Origin: Flavisolibacter sp.
GTDB taxonomy: Bacteria; Bacteroidota; Bacteroidia; Chitinophagales; Chitinophagaceae
DNA: 12,469 bases
Assembly (NCBI GenBank): GCA_013695175.1
Contig: JACDAZ010000531.1
Span: 1 to 12,469 of the forward strand
Reading direction: 5' to 3'
Shown: positions 1 through 6,121 of the stretch, one piece after another
Numbering within the stretch: position 1 is the first letter of the stretch
Layout of the letters: each line of letters starts with the position of its first letter
Translations under genes and position numbers: made by a program
Notes under the pieces: generated by a model
What the model saw: the letters and a program-made list of their open reading frames with translations, nothing else
Told to the model about the DNA's origin: nothing
Database searches by the model: none

Positions 1-260
1 AAACTGGATTGTTGATTGAAAAACAAAAGCCTATTCCTTTAGTATTTTAAGAAATAAAAATGGAATGTGGTTTTCGATGTGATATTCTTGTAGAAAAAAA
101 ACTGATTTTAGAAGTAAAATCAATTGAAGCCTTGAATGATATTCATTTAGCTCAAGTTCTTACTTATTTGAAGTTAACAAATACAAAACTTGGTCTTTTG
201 ATGAATTTTAATGTTTTGAAATTAAAAGATGGAATTAAAAGAGTTGTAAATAATTTATAA
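1..260 (+). pseudogene. GxxExxY / PDDEXK_3-like protein, 3' part, interrupted by an in-frame stop
   Basis: The reading frame entering the window translates as TGLLIEKQKPIPLVF, then a TAA at 48-50, then continues in the same frame with EIKMECGFRCDILVE and on to the stop at 258-260. Residues on both sides of the TAA match the expected order of the small GxxExxY family (usually about 120-130 aa): a QxPIPLVY-like strand, then CGFRCDILVE, then an ExK motif (LEVK), then DIHLAQVLTYLKL and the GLLMNFNV...KDGIKRVVN tail. The Asp of CDILVE and the Glu-x-Lys of LEVK are the residues expected for a PD-(D/E)XK nuclease-like fold. The GxxExxY motif itself would lie upstream of the window. The stop probably replaced a Lys or Glu codon (AAA or GAA to TAA). 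An ATG at 60-62 could restart a 66-aa C-terminal fragment, but that lacks the N-terminal half. The biological role of the family is not established. The identification is fairly sure; the pseudogene status depends on the TAA being real and not a sequencing error. Confidence 0.72.
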
Positions 261-261
261 C

Positions 262-300
262 CGCAAAGAATCGCGAAGAAGTTCGCAAAGGATCGCAAAG
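262..300 (+). repeat. Short CGCAAAG-type direct repeat array between the GxxExxY remnant and nuoG
   Basis: Four imperfect units start at 262 (CGCAAAGAAT), 272 (CGCGAAGAAGTT), 284 (CGCAAAGGAT) and 294 (CGCAAAG), with 10-, 12- and 10-bp spacing. The array begins one base after the stop codon of the GxxExxY frame and its last unit ends at the base before the nuoG ATG. From memory, CGCAAAG-rich tails often follow GxxExxY and four-helix-bundle genes in Bacteroidota and in many metagenomic genomes, so the array probably belongs to that element and not to the nuo operon. AAAGGA at 287-292 lies 8 bp before the nuoG start and could act as its ribosome binding site. Confidence 0.7.
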
Positions 301-1467
301 ATGGCTGAAGAACAAAAGAAATTAAAAGTAACTATAGATAACATCTCCATTGAAGTGGAGGCAGGAACTTCTATACTTCAAGCTGCCCGGCAGATAGGTG
401 GTGATGTAGTGCCACCGGCAATGTGTTACTATACGAAATTGCAAAACAGTGGTGGTAAATGCCGTACTTGTTTAGTACGTGTAGCTGCAGGTTCTGATGC
501 AGATCCACGACCTATGCCTAAACTCGTAGCCTCGTGCCGTACCAATGTGATGGATGGAATGGTGGTGGAGAGTATAACGAATCCTGCTGTGTTAGAAGCA
601 AGAAAAGGTGTTGTTGAATTTTTATTGATCAACCACCCTTTGGATTGCCCTGTATGTGACCAGGCAGGTGAGTGTGACTTACAGGATCTGAGTTACCAGC
701 ACGGTGCAGAAGCAACACGTTACGAGTTTAAAAGAAGAACTTTCGAAAGAATAGATATTGGTCCTTATATACAACTACACATGACAAGGTGTATTCTGTG
801 TTATCGGTGTGTATATGTGGCAGACCAGGTTTCTAAAGAAAGAGAACATGGCATCTTAGACAGGGGCGATCATTCTCAAATTGCTACTTACATACAAGAG
901 TCATTGGATAATGAATTTATTGGAAATGTTATCGATGTTTGTCCGGTTGGAGCTTTAACAGACAGAACATTCCGTTTTAAAAATCGTGTATGGTTTACCA
1001 AACCATTAGAAGCACACCGTGACTGTCCTACCTGCAAAGGTGAAGTGCGGCTATGGATGCGTGGTGATGAAGTTTTAAGAGTTACTGCCAGGAAAGATCA
1101 GTGGGGTGAAGTGCAGGAATGGATTTGTAATACCTGTAGGTTTGAAAAGAAGAAAGTCAGTGACTGGATCATTGAAGGACCTACCCGAGTTGACAGGCAT
1201 TCTGTTATTAATACCGGTCATTATACAAATGTGGTAAAACCTAATGAAACCATTGCCAGAGTGATGGGTGGAAAACAACCAAATTTGTTGATGGACATTC
1301 ATCATGTAACTGAAGTGAACAAAGTAGAACTAAGTGAATTGCCCGGTCCTGCTACAAATGAAACATTTAATGGTAAACCTGCATCAACAGGAACCAATGT
1401 TACTGATGTAAAAAAAGGAGCAGGAAGAAATTTAGCCGGGACAGATTCTACAAATCCTAATGTTTAA
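301..1467 (+). CDS. nuoG: NADH-quinone oxidoreductase subunit G, short Bacteroidota form (2Fe-2S and 4Fe-4S protein)
   Basis: NuoG carries electrons through the peripheral arm of complex I, from NuoF toward NuoI. The 388-aa product opens with a 2Fe-2S ferredoxin domain (about residues 7-95) with ligands C42, C54, C57 and C79. It is followed by the His-Cys 4Fe-4S site H112, C116, C119 and C125, and by a second 4Fe-4S site C164, C167, C170 and C214. A further region holds CPTC (242-245) and CNTC (276-279), at the place where longer NuoG proteins carry the N7 cluster and enter the molybdopterin-like domain. That large domain is absent here: E. coli NuoG is about 900 aa. The last 45 or so residues are Thr/Asn/Gly-rich and probably unstructured. 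Short NuoG forms are, as I recall, normal in this phylum, so this is not a truncation. The ATG directly abuts the upstream repeat array; no other start fits the family N-terminus better. nuoH follows after 24 bp. Confidence 0.95.
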   Translation: MAEEQKKLKVTIDNISIEVEAGTSILQAARQIGGDVVPPAMCYYTKLQNSGGKCRTCLVRVAAGSDADPRPMPKLVASCRTNVMDGMVVESITNPAVLEARKGVVEFLLINHPLDCPVCDQAGECDLQDLSYQHGAEATRYEFKRRTFERIDIGPYIQLHMTRCILCYRCVYVADQVSKEREHGILDRGDHSQIATYIQESLDNEFIGNVIDVCPVGALTDRTFRFKNRVWFTKPLEAHRDCPTCKGEVRLWMRGDEVLRVTARKDQWGEVQEWICNTCRFEKKKVSDWIIEGPTRVDRHSVINTGHYTNVVKPNETIARVMGGKQPNLLMDIHHVTEVNKVELSELPGPATNETFNGKPASTGTNVTDVKKGAGRNLAGTDSTNPNV

Positions 1468-1491
1468 AGAAGTAAATACTGAATTTGATTT

Positions 1492-2538
1492 ATGGTTTTA
1501 CTACAAATAGACTGGTTTATATTTTTTGAAAAATTGATTTTAATTGGGGCTATTATAACTCTGGCCATGGTTGTTGCCATGTATAGCACATATGCAGAAA
1601 GAAAAATTGCTGCAGTACTACAGGATCGTACAGGACCAAACAGGGCAGGCCCCTTTGGTATTTTACAACCCATGGCAGATGGGTTGAAACTTTTTATGAA
1701 GGAAGAGATCATTCCCACATTTTCTTCAAAATCTCTTTTTATTATGGGTCCAATGCTGGCAATGATTACTGCATTACTAACAAGTGCAGTAATTCCATGG
1801 GGAACAGCTATTGATGTCGCGGGAAGAATAGTGCCTTTGCAGGTTGCAGATGTAAACATTGGAATTCTTTATGTATTTGGTGTAATAAGCGTTGGTGTAT
1901 ATGGTATTATGATAGGTGGCTGGGCTTCTAATAATAAGTTTTCACTTATTGCGGCTATCAGGGGTGCCTCTCAAATGATTTCTTATGAATTAGCAATGGG
2001 TTTATCGCTTATTGCAGTTCTTATGATTTCCGGTTCTCTGCAAATGAGTGTTATAGTAGATCAGCAGGTTCAGCATGGATGGAATATCGTTTATCAGCCT
2101 CTTGGATTTCTTATATTTTTTATTTGTGCACTGGCAGAATGTAACCGAACACCTTTTGATCTGCCGGAAGCAGAAAATGAATTGAATTTCGGGTATCACC
2201 AGGAGTATTCATCGATGAAACTGGGTTTTTATCTTTTTGCTGAATATATAAATATGTTTATGAGCGGAGTAGTAATGGCTACCTTGTTTTTTGGTGGTTA
2301 TGATATTCCTTTTGTAGATGAAGCTGCCCTTGGTAATGCGTGGTGGGTGGGGCTGTTAAGTTTTTCTGTTTTAATGGTAAAATCTATTTTATTTGTTTTC
2401 ATATTTATGTGGATACGATGGACTATTCCAAGATTCAGGTATGATCAGCTTATGAACCTGGGTTGGAAAAAATTATTGCCTTTGGCACTGGCAAATATGA
2501 TAATAACAGCAGTTGTAGTTTTGCTGTTGAATAAATAA
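1492..2538 (+). CDS. nuoH: NADH-quinone oxidoreductase subunit H
   Basis: NuoH (ND1 homologue) is the membrane subunit that joins the peripheral and membrane arms of complex I and forms much of the quinone chamber. At 348 aa it has the usual length. The family signatures are present in order: TYAERKIAAVLQDRTGPNRAG at 33-53, with its continuation GILQPMADGLKLFMKE to residue 71; GGWASNNKFSL at 142-151; RGASQMISYEL at 157-167, containing the conserved membrane Glu (E166); and the acidic quinone-side loop AECNRTPFDLPEAENEL at 215-231, followed by GYHQEYSSMKLG. About eight hydrophobic segments can be seen. NELNFGYH replaces the ELVAGYH/ELVTGFN common in proteobacteria, a variant I associate with Bacteroidota. 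The gene starts 24 bp after nuoG. A 70-bp gap before nuoI holds a possible promoter box. Confidence 0.96.
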   Translation: MVLLQIDWFIFFEKLILIGAIITLAMVVAMYSTYAERKIAAVLQDRTGPNRAGPFGILQPMADGLKLFMKEEIIPTFSSKSLFIMGPMLAMITALLTSAVIPWGTAIDVAGRIVPLQVADVNIGILYVFGVISVGVYGIMIGGWASNNKFSLIAAIRGASQMISYELAMGLSLIAVLMISGSLQMSVIVDQQVQHGWNIVYQPLGFLIFFICALAECNRTPFDLPEAENELNFGYHQEYSSMKLGFYLFAEYINMFMSGVVMATLFFGGYDIPFVDEAALGNAWWVGLLSFSVLMVKSILFVFIFMWIRWTIPRFRYDQLMNLGWKKLLPLALANMIITAVVVLLLNK

Positions 2539-2570
2539 TAATTTTTTAGACAAACGGCTCTTAAAACGGC

Positions 2571-2578
2571 TAATTTTG
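2571..2578 (+). promoter_or_regulatory. Possible internal promoter -7 box upstream of nuoI
   Basis: TAATTTTG matches the Bacteroidota sigma-A -7 consensus TAnnTTTG at every fixed position. It lies 30 bp before the nuoI ATG in the 70-bp nuoH-nuoI gap. No good -33 TTTG/TTG element is visible at the expected distance upstream, only a T-run at about 2542-2547. A direct repeat AAACGGCT (2552-2559 and 2564-2571) runs into the box. The motif is short and the region AT-rich, so chance is a real possibility. Confidence 0.3.
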
Positions 2579-2608
2579 CGCCGATAATAAGAAGGAAGAG
2601 GAAAGAGA

Positions 2609-3154
2609 ATGCAGTTAACAAATAGAAAAAAGGAGCTTGATCGTAAGCCCATGAACTTTTGGGAAAGGTTGTACTTACCTGCTATATTAAAAGGTATGGC
2701 CATTACATTCAGTCATATTTTTAAAAAAAATCCCACTATCAATTACCCTGAAGAAAAAAGACCATTCTCTGCTGTTTTTCGTGGTGTTCAAATTTTAAAT
2801 CGTGATGAAGAAGGGCGTGAGCGTTGTACTGCCTGTGGACTATGTGCTGTAGCTTGCCCGGCAGAAGCTATAACAATGGAAGCGGCTGAAAGACAATCAG
2901 GTGAAGAGCATTTGTATAGGGAAGAAAAATATGCTGCTAAGTACGAGATCAATATGCTGCGCTGCATTTTCTGTGGTTTATGTGAAGAGGCTTGTCCAAA
3001 AGATGCTATATACCTGACACAAACTTTTGCAAAAGCTAATTATGCCCGCAAGGGTTTTATATATGATAAAGATGATCTGTTAATACCAAACCCGGTTACA
3101 GATCCGGAAGGTTATAATAAGGCAAAAGGTAAAATAGGTAAGGAAATTAAATAG
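2609..3154 (+). CDS. nuoI: NADH-quinone oxidoreductase subunit I (two 4Fe-4S clusters)
   Basis: NuoI holds clusters N6a and N6b, the links that pass electrons to N2 near the quinone site. Two ferredoxin-type motifs are intact: C73, C76, C79, C83 (CTACGLCAVACP) and C119, C122, C125, C129 (CIFCGLCEEACP). The last Cys of each motif completes the opposite cluster, as in other 2x4Fe-4S ferredoxin folds. The N-terminal segment NFWERLYLPAILKGMAITF (16-34) is the amphipathic membrane-contact helix of the family. The start at 2609 is preceded by the purine-rich GGAAGAGGAAAGAGA and gives 181 aa; a second in-frame ATG at 2651 (Met15) is less well placed. The C-terminal 40 residues are charged and variable. 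nuoJ follows after 13 bp. Confidence 0.95.
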   Translation: MQLTNRKKELDRKPMNFWERLYLPAILKGMAITFSHIFKKNPTINYPEEKRPFSAVFRGVQILNRDEEGRERCTACGLCAVACPAEAITMEAAERQSGEEHLYREEKYAAKYEINMLRCIFCGLCEEACPKDAIYLTQTFAKANYARKGFIYDKDDLLIPNPVTDPEGYNKAKGKIGKEIK

Positions 3155-3167
3155 ACAAATCAGCTGC

Positions 3168-3740
3168 ATGAGTATAACTGAAATTCTTTTCTGGCTGCTA
3201 TCTGCTTTATCACTTATTAGTGCCATCCTGGTTATTAGTAGCCGGCATCCTGTTTATAGTGTGCTTTGGCTTATTGTTACCTTTTTTACAATCTCAGGTC
3301 ATTATATTTTATTGAATGCCCAGTTTTTGGCAGTTGTAAATGTAATTGTATATGCAGGCGCTATTATGGTGCTTTTCTTATTTGTAATCATGCTTATGAA
3401 TTTGAATAAGGATACAGAACCTCAAAAAAGCAGGTGGTTGAAGATGGCAGGAGCAGTGGCAGGAGGCAGCCTTTTATTAATAATGGTAGCCGCTTTACGT
3501 ACAACAGAAAAACAAATGACTGAAATGGGAAGTGGTGATATTGGTTTGATTGAAAACCTGGGTAAAGTTTTATTCACAGATTATGTGGTGCCTTTTGAAA
3601 TAGCAAGTATTTTATTCTTAAGTGCTATGATAGGTGCAGTAGTAATAGGTAAAAGAGATGATTATGCTTCAGCTGTACCTAAAGAAGAGATAGAAGAAAT
3701 GAAAGCTAATAGAGAAGCTATGGGTATTCCCGGCGCATAA
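3168..3740 (+). CDS. nuoJ: NADH-quinone oxidoreductase subunit J
   Basis: NuoJ (ND6 homologue) is a small membrane subunit between NuoH and NuoK in the proton-pumping arm. The 190-aa product has the expected five hydrophobic segments, roughly 5-23, 30-49, 55-77, 91-109 and 140-160. The third segment, [22 protein letters not shown], carries the VYAGAI stretch (61-66) that forms the functional pi-bulge in characterised complex I structures. The C-terminal tail after residue 162 is charged and probably cytoplasmic. The gene lies 13 bp after nuoI and 16 bp before nuoK, consistent with one transcript and coupled translation. Confidence 0.93.
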   Translation: MSITEILFWLLSALSLISAILVISSRHPVYSVLWLIVTFFTISGHYILLNAQFLAVVNVIVYAGAIMVLFLFVIMLMNLNKDTEPQKSRWLKMAGAVAGGSLLLIMVAALRTTEKQMTEMGSGDIGLIENLGKVLFTDYVVPFEIASILFLSAMIGAVVIGKRDDYASAVPKEEIEEMKANREAMGIPGA

Positions 3741-3756
3741 AAAACTAAGAGTAAAC

Positions 3757-4086
3757 ATGCCGATAGAAAATTATATATTTCTTTCAATTGCACTTTTTGC
3801 TATAGGTGTTACGGGTGTTCTTACACGACGTAATGTTATTATCATATTTATGTGCATTGAGTTAATGTTGAATTCAGTGAACCTGCTTTTGGTTGCATTT
3901 TCAAAGATGCATTACCTGGCTAATTCGGCAACCAACCCTGCTGCCGGTACAGAAGCACAGCTTTTTGTTTTTTTTATAATGGTAGTAGCTGCTGCAGAAG
4001 TATGTGTAGGTCTGGCAATTATAGTTATGCTTTTTAGAAATACACATTCTGTGGATGTAAATTTTTTGAGCAGGTTAAAGCATTAA
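3757..4086 (+). CDS. nuoK: NADH-quinone oxidoreductase subunit K
   Basis: NuoK (ND4L homologue) is a three-helix membrane subunit with two buried glutamates in the proton path. Here they are E35 in [13 protein letters not shown] and E81 in [11 protein letters not shown], corresponding to E. coli E36 and E72. The 109-aa length is slightly above the usual 100 or so. The extra residues sit in the loop between helices 2 and 3 (about 51-67, containing [13 protein letters not shown]), a loop that is often longer in Bacteroidota as I recall. The start at 3757 is preceded by AAGAG. A 104-bp gap to nuoL follows, the largest between nuo genes in this window. Confidence 0.94.
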   Translation: MPIENYIFLSIALFAIGVTGVLTRRNVIIIFMCIELMLNSVNLLLVAFSKMHYLANSATNPAAGTEAQLFVFFIMVVAAAEVCVGLAIIVMLFRNTHSVDVNFLSRLKH

Positions 4087-4159
4087 ATGTTTTTAAAAGA
4101 GTAAAGTTTAAGTAGCTATTCAAATATGAATTTATTATCAAAACAAAATTCTGCTAAAC

Positions 4160-4186
4160 TCTCCTCCATTCGAGGAGATGGAGGGT
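4160..4186 (+). repeat. Small palindromic element overlapping the nuoL ribosome binding site
   Basis: TCTCCTC at 4160-4166 can pair with GAGGAGA at 4172-4178 around a 5-nt loop. CCTCCAT at 4163-4169 can instead pair with ATGGAGG at 4178-4184 around an 8-nt loop. The two hairpins share the CTCC arm and exclude each other. GGAGGG at 4180-4185 lies 5 bp before the nuoL ATG and is the likely Shine-Dalgarno site; it is free in the first fold and mostly paired in the second. The element resembles the CTCC-spacer-GGAG palindromes I recall as dispersed intergenic repeats in Bacteroidota. Only one copy is present in this window, so repeat status cannot be shown here. Confidence 0.5.
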
Positions 4187-4190
4187 TCAT

Positions 4191-6062
4191 ATGAAGAATT
4201 TAATTTTGCTTATTCCTCTATTGCCTTTGATAGGATTTTTAATAACCGGATTAGGCAGAAAGTTTTTACCTAAAAGAGTAACAGGTATTATAGGAAGTGG
4301 AACAGTACTCGCTTCTTTTATAATTTCTCTTTATATATTTTTTCAAGAAATTTATTCTGCCACAGCAATACATTATTTTGATTTTTTTAATGTAGGTACA
4401 TTAAGGGTTCCTTTTTCTTTTCTAATAGATGAACTTACTACTCTCTTCTTATTGATTATTACAGGTGTTGGTTTTTTAATTCACTTGTATTCTATTGGCT
4501 ATATGTATGAAGAGAAAAGAGAACATTTTGGAAGATACTTTTCTTTTCTGAACCTGTTTGTTTTTTCAATGCTCCTGCTGGTGATGGGCTCCAATTTTGT
4601 CATCATGTTTATTGGATGGGAAGGCGTGGGTTTATGTTCTTATTTATTAATAGGTTATTGGTTTAAAAATATAGACTTTACAAAAGCAGCTAAAAAAGCT
4701 TTTGTAATGAACAGGATAGGAGACCTGGGATTTTTGTTAGCAGTATTCTGGATTATTGCAAAATTGGGTACAGCAGAATATGCAGAGGTTTTCATTAATG
4801 TAGGAAATTTAACACCCGGTGATTTAATAGGTATAACACTGCTTTTATTTTTAGGTGCTACCGGTAAAAGTGCACAAATTCCATTATACACCTGGTTGCC
4901 TGATGCTATGGCGGGTCCTACACCGGTTTCCGCATTAATACATGCTGCAACCATGGTTACTGCAGGTATATATATGATTGCCCGAAGCCATGTTCTTTTT
5001 TCTGCAGCCCCATTGACGCTCGGAATAATTGCAGTTATTGGAGCGGCTACAGCTTTACTAGCTGCAACAATTGCTGTCAGACAAAACGATATTAAAAAAG
5101 TACTTGCTTATTCAACCGTTAGCCAGCTGGGATTTATGTTTTTAGCAATCGGTAGCGGAGCATATGTAGCAGCCGTATTTCATGTAATGACTCATGCCTT
5201 TTTTAAAGCATTACTGTTTCTTGGTGCCGGATCAGTTATTCATGCCATGAGCGGTCAGCAGGACATCAGGTTGATGGGAGGGCTAAAGAGAAAATTACCA
5301 ATTACATATTGGACCTTTTTAATTGGTTGTTTAGCTATAGCGGGTATAGCTCCTTTATCGGGCTTCTTTTCAAAGGACGCTATTTTATTGAATGCATTTC
5401 AAAAAGATATTTTTCTTTATGTAGTTGCATTACTTACTGCAGGGTTAACTGCTTTTTATATGTTTCGATTGTTCTATACTACTTTTTATGGAAGCTTTCG
5501 TGGCACGGAAGAACAAAGACTTCATGTGCATGAAAGTCCACCAACGATGACCATACCATTGATTGTTCTTGCCGTACTTTCTGTGGTTGGTGGCTTTGTT
5601 GGTATACCTGAATTATTTGTAGAAGGTGGCGAAAGATTGACTGCCTTTTTAGCCCCTGCTGTTCCTGCCGGTGAGTTACATGTTGAACATTCTACTGAAT
5701 GGTTATTAATAGCCCTGACAACAATTATTTCTTTGGTTGCTATTTTAATTGCATGGCGCAGGTATAGAACTTATAAAGATGAAAGATCGAATGCAATAAC
5801 CAGAATATTTGAAAACAGGTGGTATGTAGATGAATTGTACAACAGCATATTTGTAAAGCCGGTAAATAAACTAGGTAAAGTAGCTAATATATATTTTGAA
5901 AGAAATGGTATAGATGCTATTGTAAATGGTATAGGAAGATTGGTGCATTATGGAGGCAGGCAATTAAGATGGTTACAAAGCGGGCAAATAGGGAGTTATG
6001 TTTTACTGATGGTGATAAGCATGTTTTTATTTTTCGTGTTGCAATTCTTTTTAAGAAAATAA
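4191..6062 (+). CDS. nuoL: NADH-quinone oxidoreductase subunit L
   Basis: NuoL (ND5 homologue) is the distal antiporter-like proton-pumping subunit of complex I, with a long lateral C-terminal helix. The 623-aa product has the expected size and about 14-16 membrane segments. The central charged chain is visible: E144 in MFIGWEGVGLCSYLLIG, K226 in GATGKSAQIPLYTWLPDAM, H251 in ALIHAATMVTAG, H331/H335 and K339 in HVMTHAFFKALLFLGAGS, and K395 in APLSGFFSKDAIL. These sit 0-4 residues from the E. coli positions E144, K229, H254, K342 and K399. The lateral helix and terminal transmembrane anchor occupy about 540-621. The start at 4191 is supported by GGAGGG at 4180-4185. nuoM follows after 59 bp. 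Confidence 0.96.
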   Translation: MKNLILLIPLLPLIGFLITGLGRKFLPKRVTGIIGSGTVLASFIISLYIFFQEIYSATAIHYFDFFNVGTLRVPFSFLIDELTTLFLLIITGVGFLIHLYSIGYMYEEKREHFGRYFSFLNLFVFSMLLLVMGSNFVIMFIGWEGVGLCSYLLIGYWFKNIDFTKAAKKAFVMNRIGDLGFLLAVFWIIAKLGTAEYAEVFINVGNLTPGDLIGITLLLFLGATGKSAQIPLYTWLPDAMAGPTPVSALIHAATMVTAGIYMIARSHVLFSAAPLTLGIIAVIGAATALLAATIAVRQNDIKKVLAYSTVSQLGFMFLAIGSGAYVAAVFHVMTHAFFKALLFLGAGSVIHAMSGQQDIRLMGGLKRKLPITYWTFLIGCLAIAGIAPLSGFFSKDAILLNAFQKDIFLYVVALLTAGLTAFYMFRLFYTTFYGSFRGTEEQRLHVHESPPTMTIPLIVLAVLSVVGGFVGIPELFVEGGERLTAFLAPAVPAGELHVEHSTEWLLIALTTIISLVAILIAWRRYRTYKDERSNAITRIFENRWYVDELYNSIFVKPVNKLGKVANIYFERNGIDAIVNGIGRLVHYGGRQLRWLQSGQIGSYVLLMVISMFLFFVLQFFLRK

Positions 6063-6100
6063 CAGAGAATTGCTGATTATATTAAGTTGACGAATCAAAT

Positions 6101-6112
6101 CTTCTTCGGAAG
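6101..6112 (+). promoter_or_regulatory. UUCG-tetraloop hairpin just upstream of nuoM
   Basis: CTTC (6101-6104), loop TTCG (6105-6108) and GAAG (6109-6112) form a 4-bp stem closed by C-G around a UUCG tetraloop, an unusually stable small RNA hairpin. It lies 9 bp before the nuoM ATG, and its 3' arm contains GGAAG, the only purine-rich stretch in ribosome-binding range. It may modulate nuoM translation. It is short enough to be chance. Confidence 0.3.
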
Positions 6113-6121
6113 TAACAGCAT

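Noticed and set aside
429..632. Minus-strand open frame inside nuoG
   Set aside because: It lies wholly opposite a well-supported gene and its translation shows no family features. The same applies to the other opposite-strand frames at 1075-1305, 1464-1859, 2002-2199, 2473-2703, 4655-4954, 6082-6345, 7075-7422, 7556-7828, 7889-8149, 9961-10191, 11056-11277 and 11746-12168.
301..1467. NuoG as a truncated gene
   Set aside because: It is far shorter than the E. coli protein, but all upstream cluster motifs are intact, the stop is followed after 24 bp by nuoH, and short NuoG is what I expect in Bacteroidota.
4087..4104. Tiny open frame ATG-TTT-TTA-AAA-GAG-TAA right after nuoK
   Set aside because: It has only five codons with no sign of a leader peptide function or adjoining attenuator.
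5309..5533. Second plus-strand open frame within nuoL
   Set aside because: It is in another frame of a clear NuoL sequence and starts and ends inside it. The frame at 6156-6368 in nuoM is rejected for the same reason.
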